Source: Bacillus sp. AFS088145
GTDB taxonomy: Bacteria; Bacillota; Bacilli; Bacillales; Bacillaceae_G
Assembly: GCF_002564465.1 (NCBI RefSeq)
Contig: NZ_NUUX01000040.1
Location: 1-64,000 of the forward strand
Direction of reading: 5' to 3'
DNA: 64,000 bases
Position 1 is the stretch's first letter, and each line of letters opens with the position of its first letter. Of this stretch, positions 52,281 to 61,858 are shown piece after piece. A program made the translations under genes and the position numbers. The notes beneath the pieces are model-generated. The model made no database searches and was not told where the DNA came from. It worked only from the letters and a program-made list of their open reading frames with translations.

Positions 52281-53228
52281 GTGAAAGAAATGCCTCTACA
52301 AGTTGAAGTGAAATCAAAAAGTAAATTAAAAATACCAAGCTTATCAAAGACAAGAAAACGATCAGATTATTTTTGGGCGTATTGTATGATTGCACCAACA
52401 ATGATTGGTTTAACGATTTTCTATTTGTGGCCAATCATTCAAACGATTTACTTCAGTTTTACAGAATGGGGAGCTTTTGGACAATATGAATGGACAGGAT
52501 TAGACAATTATAGACGAATGCTAGAAGATTCTAACCTATTACAGTCGTTTAAAAACACCGGCATTTATATCGTTTTTACAGTTCCGATTGGTATTTTTTT
52601 ATCGATTCTTATAGCAGTTCTCTTAAACCAAAAAATTAAGGGCAAATCTGTTTATCGAACCTTGTATTTTTTACCTGTTATTACCATGCCGGCAGCAATC
52701 GCTATGGTTTGGAGATGGTTATATAATTCTGATTATGGGCTCCTAAATTATCTTTTATCCATCTTTGGAATAAAAGGTCCACAATGGGTAAGTGATCCAA
52801 AAATTGCACTGTATTCAATTATTGTAGTAGCAATTTGGAGTGGACTTGGTTACAACATGGTTATTTTTCTTTCAGGACTACAAGGGATTCCAAGATCATA
52901 TTACGAAGCAGCGGAGATAGATGGTGCAGGGCCAGTCAAGGTCTTCTTTAAAATAACACTACCGTTACTTTCCCCGGTTATATTCTTCGTAACAATCATG
53001 TCCTTTATTGGAGCATTCCAAGTGTTTGATTTAATTTTTATGATGATTGGGAAAAGCAGTACAGCACTCGAAAATACCCAATCAATTGTGTACTTATTTT
53101 ATCAGCATGCATTCGTGTTAAATGATAAAGGTTATGCTGCTGCAATTGCGGTTTTACTATTAGTCATTATTTTAATCATTACAGCGATTCAAATGGTTTT
53201 ACAAAAGAAATGGGTTCATTATGATTGA
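52281..53228 (+). CDS. Sugar ABC transporter permease (first subunit)
   Basis: 315-residue MalF-type permease with six membrane helices starting about residue 32 (FWAYCMIAPTMIGLTIFYLW). The cytoplasmic EAA loop is EAAEIDGAGPVKVFFKITLP near residue 218, which contacts the ATPase. GTG 52281 is chosen because AAAAGGAG lies about nine bases upstream, whereas the in-frame GTG at 52272 overlaps that site. The partner permease follows after 14 bases. Confidence 0.94.
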   Translation: MKEMPLQVEVKSKSKLKIPSLSKTRKRSDYFWAYCMIAPTMIGLTIFYLWPIIQTIYFSFTEWGAFGQYEWTGLDNYRRMLEDSNLLQSFKNTGIYIVFTVPIGIFLSILIAVLLNQKIKGKSVYRTLYFLPVITMPAAIAMVWRWLYNSDYGLLNYLLSIFGIKGPQWVSDPKIALYSIIVVAIWSGLGYNMVIFLSGLQGIPRSYYEAAEIDGAGPVKVFFKITLPLLSPVIFFVTIMSFIGAFQVFDLIFMMIGKSSTALENTQSIVYLFYQHAFVLNDKGYAAAIAVLLLVIILIITAIQMVLQKKWVHYD

Positions 53229-53242
53229 AGGAGGAGTAGCCA

Positions 53243-54076
53243 TTGGAAAAAGCAAGATACCAGTTCAACAGTAAAACAATCTTAATTCATTTAATCCTAA
53301 TTGTCGGCGCCTTGGCGATGGTCTTCCCTTTTATATGGATGTTACTAACTTCATTAAAAACTTATGCTGAGTCGATTCAAGTTCCTCCTGTTATTGTTCC
53401 AAAGCATTTCCAGTGGGTGAATTATAAAGATGTTTTTGATTTATTACCATTCTTTAAATTCATGTTTAATACGCTAATCATTACAGTGATTCGCACAATT
53501 GGACAATTATTATTATGTTCTTTAGCTGCTTACGCTTTTGCAAGAATTGAATTTCCAGGAAGAAATATTCTTTTTTTAATTGCATTATCGGTTTTAATGG
53601 TACCTGGGCAAGTCTTTTTATTGCCACAATATATGATCATGGTGAAATTAGGCTGGTTAAACACTTTACAAGCGGTAGTCGTTCCAGGTTTATTTAGCGC
53701 ATTTGGTACATTCCTTTTAAGACAATTTTTTATGGGGTTACCAAAGGAGTTAGAAGAAGCTGCTAGATTAGATGGCTGTAATCATTTCCAAATTTATTGG
53801 AAAATCATGCTTCCTTTAGCAAAGCCAGGTTTAGTTGCTTTAGGTATATTTACAACGCTATGGAGCTGGAATGAATTAATGTGGCCAATGATTGTTAACA
53901 GCTCACCAGAATCAATGACGTTGTCTGTCGGTTTGTCATCATTACAAGGACAATATTTAACCAACTATCCAGTTTTAATGGCAGGATCATTTTTAGCCAT
54001 TTTGCCAATGCTTATTTTATTTATGATTTTACAAAAACAATTTATTGAAGGAATTGCAGTTACGGGAAGTAAATAA
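53243..54076 (+). CDS. Sugar ABC transporter permease (second subunit)
   Basis: 277-residue MalG-type permease with six membrane helices and EAA loop EEAARLDGCNHFQIYWKIMLP near residue 172. The C terminus QKQFIEGIAVTGSK is typical of carbohydrate CUT1 permeases. Start is TTG at 53243 behind GGAGGAG. Confidence 0.95.
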   Translation: MEKARYQFNSKTILIHLILIVGALAMVFPFIWMLLTSLKTYAESIQVPPVIVPKHFQWVNYKDVFDLLPFFKFMFNTLIITVIRTIGQLLLCSLAAYAFARIEFPGRNILFLIALSVLMVPGQVFLLPQYMIMVKLGWLNTLQAVVVPGLFSAFGTFLLRQFFMGLPKELEEAARLDGCNHFQIYWKIMLPLAKPGLVALGIFTTLWSWNELMWPMIVNSSPESMTLSVGLSSLQGQYLTNYPVLMAGSFLAILPMLILFMILQKQFIEGIAVTGSK

Positions 54077-54106
54077 AAATCTTACAAAGCTTGGAGGAAA
54101 CTAATT

Positions 54107-55369
54107 ATGAAAGCAGCTTTAATAGGAGCGGGAAGTAGAGGATTTTACGCATACGGTTCATACGCTTTACAGTATCCACATGAAATTCAATTCATTGCAG
54201 TAGCTGAGCCAAATAAAGAAAAAAGAGAAAAGTTTGCGGAAGCTCACAATATCCCTGAGAATATGAGATTTGCAGACTGGACTGAGCTATTAGAAAAAGA
54301 ACAGCTATGTGAGGCGTTATTAATTTGTAGTCCAGACCGGAATCATTATAAGCCCGTTATGAAGGCTATTGAAAAAGGATACAGTATTTTATTAGAAAAA
54401 CCGATGTCACCAGAACCAATTGAGACGTTAGAAATAGCTGAAGCGGCAGAAAAGCATAATACATTATTAACAGTTTGTCATGTTATGAGATATGCGCCAT
54501 TTTATCAAGCATTAAAAGAAGTTGTTGATCGAAAAGTAATCGGCGACATCATATCAATCCAGTGGAACGAGAATGTAGGTTACTTTCACCAAGCTCATAG
54601 TTTTGTACGTGGCAACTGGCGGAATTCGTCTGAATCTAGTTCAATGCTCTTACAAAAAAGCTGCCACGATATGGATATGCTTGCGTGGCTGATTGGTACA
54701 GAGTGCAAGAGTGTATCTTCATATGGAAGTTTAACTTACTTTAAAAAAGAAAACGCACCAGAAGGTTCAACACATCGCTGTTTGGATGGTTGTAAGGTAG
54801 AAAAGGAATGTCCTTATTCAGCAGCAAAATGGTATTTACATGACCGTGATGTTTGGCCAGCAAATGTTATTTCAGCAAGTTCAAGTCTTGATAGTAGACT
54901 AAAGGCAATTCAAGAGGGACCATATGGTCGTTGCGTATATCACTGTGACAATGATGTTGTGGACCATCAAGTAGTTAATTTATTATTTGAAAATGACGTA
55001 ACAGTTGCATTTACTATGACGGCATTTACAAATGAAACATTCCGTAACTTTAAAATTATGGGAACAAAAGGTGAAATAGTTGGAAATGATGCTAAAAATG
55101 AAATTGAAGTTAATTATTTTTCAGGTAAGAAGGAATTAATTAATCCATCAACAGTAGATGGTGGTCATATGGGAGCCGATACAAGTATTATGGCTGATTT
55201 CATTCAACGCGTTACTAAGAAGGACAAAGGTAGCTTAACATCAGCTATCGTATCAGCTAAAAGTCATATGATCGCTTATGCTGCAGAAGAGTCAAGAGTT
55301 TCAGGAACAATGGTTTCACTAGATGACTATGAGAAAAATTTAAGAATGACAGAAGAGAGAGTTTTGTAG
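54107..55369 (+). CDS. Gfo/Idh/MocA-family NAD-dependent protein with a cysteine cluster
   Basis: 420-residue protein with an N-terminal Rossmann fold (ALIGAGSRGFYAYGSYAL, VAEPNKEKR), the family motif LLEKPMS with the catalytic-type Lys near residue 98, and an alpha/beta substrate domain. Cys225, Cys229 and Cys235 (CLDGCKVEKEC), with Cys276 and Cys280, could form a metal or disulfide site. It is cotranscribed with the importer, so it probably acts on the imported sugar. It could be a sugar dehydrogenase, an epimerising enzyme, or an NAD-using glycosidase like GH109 alpha-N-acetylgalactosaminidases. The exact reaction is not known. Confidence 0.85.
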   Translation: MKAALIGAGSRGFYAYGSYALQYPHEIQFIAVAEPNKEKREKFAEAHNIPENMRFADWTELLEKEQLCEALLICSPDRNHYKPVMKAIEKGYSILLEKPMSPEPIETLEIAEAAEKHNTLLTVCHVMRYAPFYQALKEVVDRKVIGDIISIQWNENVGYFHQAHSFVRGNWRNSSESSSMLLQKSCHDMDMLAWLIGTECKSVSSYGSLTYFKKENAPEGSTHRCLDGCKVEKECPYSAAKWYLHDRDVWPANVISASSSLDSRLKAIQEGPYGRCVYHCDNDVVDHQVVNLLFENDVTVAFTMTAFTNETFRNFKIMGTKGEIVGNDAKNEIEVNYFSGKKELINPSTVDGGHMGADTSIMADFIQRVTKKDKGSLTSAIVSAKSHMIAYAAEESRVSGTMVSLDDYEKNLRMTEERVL

Positions 55370-55390
55370 AAAATTCTGTTGCGACATAAT

Positions 55391-55455
55391 GTGGTATCTT
55401 TTTCAATATTATGTATAATAGATGTATATTTAACTGGTTATGACAAAGATACCAC
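55391..55455 (+). promoter_or_regulatory. Autoregulated promoter of the GntR gene with operator O3
   Basis: A perfect 11-bp inverted repeat, GTGGTATCTTT (55391-55401) and AAAGATACCAC (55445-55455), brackets a TATAAT -10 at 55414-55419. The left arm covers the -35 position, and the right arm is part of the O3 operator, TGGTTATGACAAAGATACCA (55435-55454), preceded by AAC. Binding would occlude the promoter, so negative autoregulation is likely. Confidence 0.65.
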
Positions 55456-55469
55456 TAAAGGAGCTAATC

Positions 55470-56189
55470 ATGGTAGAAAAGGATTCCCGACTTCCTCTTT
55501 ATTATCAATTAATGGATATTTTATTAGAAAAAATCGAATCAGGCGAACTTGCTGAAAACGATCAGCTACCATCTGAACGAGAATTATGTGACACGTATCA
55601 AGTTAGCCGTACAACGGTAAGGCAGACGATGCAAGAGCTAGAAAAACAAGGCTATATATATAAAGTTCATGGTAAGGGGACATATGTTTCTCCAAGAACG
55701 TATAACCAAAGTCTTGTAAAATTTTATAGTTTTACAGAAGAAATGAAAAAGGCAGGGAAAATCCCAACGACAACGGTCGTTTCTTTTGAAAAAATCAATT
55801 GTGACAGTAAAGTAGCAAAGGTCATGGATCTATCGGTAGAAGAAGAGATATTTAAGATTGTTCGATTAAGACTTGCAGATCAAGAACCGATGTTATACGA
55901 AACCTCATATGTACCCGTAAAGGATTTTAAAAATCTTTCGAGTGAAGAATTGCAACATACGCCGATGTATGAAATCTTCAGAACTCAATATAATGTGAAT
56001 ATTTCTAGCGCTTTAGAAAGCTTTATGGCTGTTAGTGCAAATAAAGTGGAGTCAGAAATGCTAAACATAATCGAAGGTGCACCATGTCTAATGCTTAAAC
56101 GAGTTACTTATGATCAAAGTAAAGTAATTGAGTATACAATTTCTATTGCAAGAGGGGATAAATTTACTTATACAGTAGAGTTGAAATAG
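55470..56189 (+). CDS. GntR/HutC-family transcriptional regulator
   Basis: 239-residue regulator. The N-terminal winged helix (LPLYYQLMDILLEKIESGEL, LPSERELCDTYQVSRTTVRQTMQEL) is followed by KVHGKGTYV and a UTRA effector domain of the kind that senses phosphosugars (residues 80-239). ATG 55470 follows AAAGGAGC; an upstream in-frame ATG at 55440 lies in the operator. Its position between the two sugar units and the shared palindromes make it the likely repressor of both. The inducer is inferred to be an amino-sugar phosphate. Confidence 0.93.
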   Translation: MVEKDSRLPLYYQLMDILLEKIESGELAENDQLPSERELCDTYQVSRTTVRQTMQELEKQGYIYKVHGKGTYVSPRTYNQSLVKFYSFTEEMKKAGKIPTTTVVSFEKINCDSKVAKVMDLSVEEEIFKIVRLRLADQEPMLYETSYVPVKDFKNLSSEELQHTPMYEIFRTQYNVNISSALESFMAVSANKVESEMLNIIEGAPCLMLKRVTYDQSKVIEYTISIARGDKFTYTVELK

Positions 56190-56231
56190 ACACTTCAAAC
56201 TAAGTCACAAATACTCGCTTGCAATCAGTCT

Positions 56232-56257
56232 GAAAACCAGCTTTTAAGGGTTTTTTC
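56232..56257 (+). terminator. Weak terminator after the GntR gene
   Basis: GAAAACC/GGGTTTTTTC hairpin with the T run forming part of the stem; it probably gives only partial termination into the agaS unit. Confidence 0.4.
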
Positions 56258-56296
56258 TACACACTAAAAATAGGTACAGAAGTATCTATTTATTCT

Positions 56297-56322
56297 AACT
56301 GGTAATGATGACATTAACAGTT
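56297..56322. promoter_or_regulatory. Operator O4 upstream of agaS
   Basis: AACTGGTAATG and the matching half GACATTAACAGTT form an imperfect 26-base palindrome ending just before the ribosome site of agaS. It shares AACTGGTWATRA with O1-O3. No clear -35/-10 pair was identified upstream of it. Confidence 0.7.
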
Positions 56323-56341
56323 GAAATAGGAGGAAGTAAAT

Positions 56342-58401
<2,060 letters not shown>

Positions 58402-58405
58402 AAAA

Positions 58406-59341
58406 ATGATTGCTACAATTACATTAAACCCAGCTATTGATATTCGGTATAATCTTCCTGTCTTTCACTTAGATAACGTTAATCGTGTTACAGCTATAGA
58501 TAAAACAGCTGGTGGAAAAGGGCTTAACGTTTCACGTGTATTATCTCAGCTAGGGGCTAAAGTTACTTGTACCGGATTTTTAGGCGGAAAAAGCGGCGAG
58601 TGGGTAGCTGGTCAGCTCCCAATTTACAATTTAATTAATCGTTTTGTAGAAATAAAAGGAGAAACAAGATTTTGTTTAGCAATTGAATCGAAAGAAGGTC
58701 ATACAGAAATCCTTGAACAAGGGCCAGAGATATTGGAGAATGAAAGAGAAGAATTTTTGAAAAATTTTGATACTATTCTAGAATCGAATAACTATATTGT
58801 AGGTTCTGGCAGTTTGCCATATGGAATCGACTCTGATTTTTATAGAGACCTAATAGAAAAAACAAAACAAAAAGGGAAGTATTTTCTTTTAGATTCAAGT
58901 GGAGAATCACTAGCTGATGGTGTAAAGGGAAAGCCTTTTTTAATTAAGCCGAACAGAGAAGAGTTTTGCAAGTTAATCGGGTTAAACCAATTATCAATAG
59001 AGGATATGATCTGGCACGCTAGAGAAATATGCCAAAAAGGTACCCGATACGTTTTACTTTCTTTAGGAAAAGAAGGTGCTCTTTTAATTAGCAAAAACAT
59101 CACACTGCAGGCAGTTATACCAACCTTGACAGATGTGCACCAAGTCGGATCAGGAGATAGCATGCTTGCAGGCTTTGCCTTTGCTCATTCGAAAGGTTAT
59201 TCAATTGAAGATAGTTTAAAGTGGTCGTGTGCCTGCGGGATATCCAATGCTGCCTCAGAGCGGACTGGATCAGTTGAATTAACAAAAGTTCAACATTACT
59301 TTAATCTTATTAAGGTGAAGGAGTTAACAGGGGGCGATTAA
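58406..59341 (+). CDS. PfkB-family hexose-phosphate kinase (tagatose-6-P or fructose-1-P kinase)
   Basis: 311-residue ribokinase-fold kinase of the LacC/FruK branch. The N-terminal NPAIDI and GGKGLNVSRVLSQLG bind substrate, and the C-terminal HQVGSGDSMLAGFAFA has the catalytic Asp. Operon partners argue for tagatose-6-phosphate kinase activity (LacC role) rather than FruK, since no fructose PTS is nearby. It starts four bases after the aldolase stop. Confidence 0.9.
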   Translation: MIATITLNPAIDIRYNLPVFHLDNVNRVTAIDKTAGGKGLNVSRVLSQLGAKVTCTGFLGGKSGEWVAGQLPIYNLINRFVEIKGETRFCLAIESKEGHTEILEQGPEILENEREEFLKNFDTILESNNYIVGSGSLPYGIDSDFYRDLIEKTKQKGKYFLLDSSGESLADGVKGKPFLIKPNREEFCKLIGLNQLSIEDMIWHAREICQKGTRYVLLSLGKEGALLISKNITLQAVIPTLTDVHQVGSGDSMLAGFAFAHSKGYSIEDSLKWSCACGISNAASERTGSVELTKVQHYFNLIKVKELTGGD

Positions 59342-59342
59342 G

Positions 59343-60275
59343 TTGGAAAATATAGTTTGTTTTGATATCGGGGGTACATTTATCAAAATTGGCCTGATTA
59401 ATCGTGATGGGCAAATCGTTTACAAAGATAAGGTACCAACACCTAAAAGTAATATACAAGAGCTGCTTCCTGAACTTTTAGCTGAGAAAATAAAAAAGCT
59501 CCAAAATGATTTTTTAATAGCAGGAATCGGAATCTCCTCGTGTGGTCTTGTAAATCATGAAACAGGTGAAATTTTATTTTCCAACAATATACCTGACTAT
59601 TCAGGAATGAAGCTTGGCGAAATACTTTTCAATTTATTTAAATTACCCGTTAGTGTAGAAAATGATGTGAAAAGTGCTTGCATCGGCGAAATGTGGAAAG
59701 GTGCAATTCAAGGAAAGAAAGATGTAGTTTTTCTAACATTAGGAACAGGTATTGGAAGCACTATTATCATAGATGGGAAGATTGTAAGCGGATCTCGTCT
59801 TTTAGCTGGTGAACTAGGTCATACCGTCATCATTAATAACGGACGTTCATGTGGATGCGGACGGAGAGGGTGCTTTGAAAGATATGCTGCTACCTCAGCG
59901 TTAGTAAATGACTTTATTGATGAGAAGAACAAAAATGGTGAAGTTATAGAGAAAATCTCTGGAGAAGAAATTTTAGCTCTAGTAGAAGTAGGAGATTCAA
60001 TTGCTACTGGCGTGTATAAAAAGTTTATTCATTATATAAGCATTGGTCTATCAAATATAGTCCATCTTCTGAACCCGGAGGCCATTATTATCGGGGGAGG
60101 AATTGCTGAGCAGGGAGACCGATTTATTCAAGACATCAACTCTGAGATTAAAAAGGAAACCATGCCAATTTATCATCAAGAAATAATCGTATTTCCTTCG
60201 ATTCTTGGGAATGATGCTGGGCTGTATGGGGCATGTTATTTAACTTTAAAAAAATTAAACTACTTACACGTATAA
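59343..60275 (+). CDS. ROK-family sugar kinase
   Basis: 310-residue kinase with the ATP-binding CFDIGGTFIKIGLI, catalytic-type Asp in VENDVKSACIGE, the GELGHT motif, and the zinc motif CGCGRRGC near residue 177. It lacks an N-terminal helix-turn-helix, so it is an enzyme rather than a repressor. Because sugar enters through an ABC importer unphosphorylated, it is the expected N-acetylgalactosamine (AgaK-type) kinase of the route. Start is TTG at 59343, one base after the preceding stop. Confidence 0.92.
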   Translation: MENIVCFDIGGTFIKIGLINRDGQIVYKDKVPTPKSNIQELLPELLAEKIKKLQNDFLIAGIGISSCGLVNHETGEILFSNNIPDYSGMKLGEILFNLFKLPVSVENDVKSACIGEMWKGAIQGKKDVVFLTLGTGIGSTIIIDGKIVSGSRLLAGELGHTVIINNGRSCGCGRRGCFERYAATSALVNDFIDEKNKNGEVIEKISGEEILALVEVGDSIATGVYKKFIHYISIGLSNIVHLLNPEAIIIGGGIAEQGDRFIQDINSEIKKETMPIYHQEIIVFPSILGNDAGLYGACYLTLKKLNYLHV

Positions 60276-60288
60276 TTTTTAAGCAAAC

Positions 60289-60318
60289 AGGCAGCATCCT
60301 ATTTTGGTGTTGCCTATT
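60289..60318 (+). terminator. Intercistronic hairpin between the ROK kinase and nagA
   Basis: Ten-base-pair stem AGGCAGCATC/GGTGTTGCCT (two wobble pairs) followed by ATTCTTCTTT. It would reduce but not abolish read-through into nagA, for which no separate promoter was found. Confidence 0.5.
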
Positions 60319-60365
60319 CTTCTTTAATAAAAAGTATTCCTGCGAACAATAAAGGGGGAAGTTTT

Positions 60366-61517
60366 ATGAAAGCAATTAAGGTAGAAAAGGTATATACACC
60401 CGATAAAGTAATTGAAGCTGGCTATATACTGATTAATAACGGAAAAATAAATGAAGTAACAACGAATAGACCCTCCTGTGAAATTTTGGATTATTCTAGT
60501 TTTGTAGCTATTCCAGGCATGATTGACTTACATATTCATGGTATTGCTGGAAATGACACGATGGATGGTAGTGTACAATCATTACAAGAAATGTCTATGT
60601 CGCTTGCACGTCATGGAGTTACGGGATTTTTGCCAACTACACTGACTCATGATTTCGAAAAAATTAAAAAAGCTGTAATGATCGTAAGTGAAGCGATAGG
60701 ACAGACAGAAGGAGCGGAAATCATTGGATCATATGTAGAAGGCCCATATATTACAACTGAGCATCGAGGTGCTCATCCGGTCAAGTATATTCGTGAACTA
60801 AATACTGATGAGTTAATTGAAGTCATAAAAGTTTCCAATAATACGGTTAAAGTGATCACTATAGCTCCAGAAAAAGAGCTTGCAGAGGAAGCTATTAAAT
60901 TGCTAACAGATAAAGGAATTCACGTGTCTATGGGTCATACAAATGCAGACTATGACACAACGAATAACGCAATTGAACATGGGGCAAGAATTTCTGTTCA
61001 CACTTTTAACGGCATGAAAGGATTCAATCATCGTGATCCTGGGTGTCTTGGTGCCGTCCTAACTAATGATCAATGTTATTGTGAATGTATAGCAGATTTA
61101 CAGCATGTCCACCCGGGAGCGATTAAGCTGTTATACAAAGCAAAAGGAACAGAACGGATATTTTTAATAAGTGATTCAATGGCAGCTGCTGATTTACCAG
61201 ATGGATCCTATACACTTGGTACATTAGACGTTAAAGTGGAAAATAAAATTGCTCGAACAGTAGAAACAGGCTCATTAGCTGGAAGCACAACTAATTTAAT
61301 GGAGTGTTTAAAAAATGTAAAAGACGTTTTAGGAGTGCCTTTAGAAACTATTTTACCGATGGTCAGTCTTAACCAAGCAAAATTACTTAATATTGGTCAT
61401 GAAGTTGGAAGCATAGAATGTGGGAAAAAAGCAAATATCGTCTTAATTGATCGTCAGTTTAATGTTCAAGCTACTATTGTGAATGGAAAATTTGTATTTA
61501 GGAATAATCATAAATAA
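60366..61517 (+). CDS. nagA: N-acetylhexosamine-6-phosphate deacetylase
   Basis: 383-residue amidohydrolase of the NagA/AgaA family. Visible are DLHIHG near residue 55, YVEGPYI with the metal-binding Glu, MGHTNA, VHTFNGM, the catalytic Asp in LISDSMAAADLPDG, and the composite-barrel ends. The name nagA reflects the family; in this locus deacetylation of N-acetylgalactosamine-6-P (AgaA role) is more likely because the products feed tagatose enzymes and no NagB is present. AAAGGGGG precedes ATG 60366. Confidence 0.93.
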   Translation: MKAIKVEKVYTPDKVIEAGYILINNGKINEVTTNRPSCEILDYSSFVAIPGMIDLHIHGIAGNDTMDGSVQSLQEMSMSLARHGVTGFLPTTLTHDFEKIKKAVMIVSEAIGQTEGAEIIGSYVEGPYITTEHRGAHPVKYIRELNTDELIEVIKVSNNTVKVITIAPEKELAEEAIKLLTDKGIHVSMGHTNADYDTTNNAIEHGARISVHTFNGMKGFNHRDPGCLGAVLTNDQCYCECIADLQHVHPGAIKLLYKAKGTERIFLISDSMAAADLPDGSYTLGTLDVKVENKIARTVETGSLAGSTTNLMECLKNVKDVLGVPLETILPMVSLNQAKLLNIGHEVGSIECGKKANIVLIDRQFNVQATIVNGKFVFRNNHK

Positions 61518-61858
61518 TATGAGGTATTTTAACAAAGATGTAAAATTTAATAAAAGGTAACTAATTGAAGTATGTGCAGAAGAAATTAATAAATAATAAG
61601 GATGACCTTACTATAAGTGATTAAATGATCATTTTTGGATAGGTCATTTTGCTTTTTCAATGTAAGAAAATTAGTAATTAAGATGAAATAATGATGATTT
61701 CAAACGAGGACTATTGCCTAAAAGATAAAAACGTGGTAGATTAATACAGTATATATATTACGAGAAAAATACAGAGGTCATATTTTCCCTACTTTAATTT
61801 TACTATACAAATCCTCTTGAGTCAACCCCCATTTTTATCTTTTAAAGGAGTGCATGAA
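61518..61858 (+). other. nagA-helD intergenic region
   Basis: It holds a hairpin at 61602-61656: ATGACCT pairs with AGGTCAT across an interior containing TGATtaaATGATCA, followed by TTTGCTTTTT; this is a probable terminator of the sugar operon. The remaining 200 bases are AT-rich, with several TATA-like boxes but no unambiguous promoter for helD. Confidence 0.6.
61602..61656 (+). terminator. Terminator of the sugar operon
   Basis: ATGACCT/AGGTCAT outer stem with secondary pairing inside, followed by TTTGCTTTTTC. Confidence 0.6.

Noticed and set aside
56228-56250. TGAAAACC-AGCTTTTA as a cre site before agaS
   Set aside because: The spacing between halves does not fit the cre consensus and the central CG is absent; a weak terminator explains it better.
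58528-58545. GTTTCACGTG in the PfkB kinase gene as a fourth exact parS
   Set aside because: Only the left half matches; the right half has four mismatches to the ParB site.
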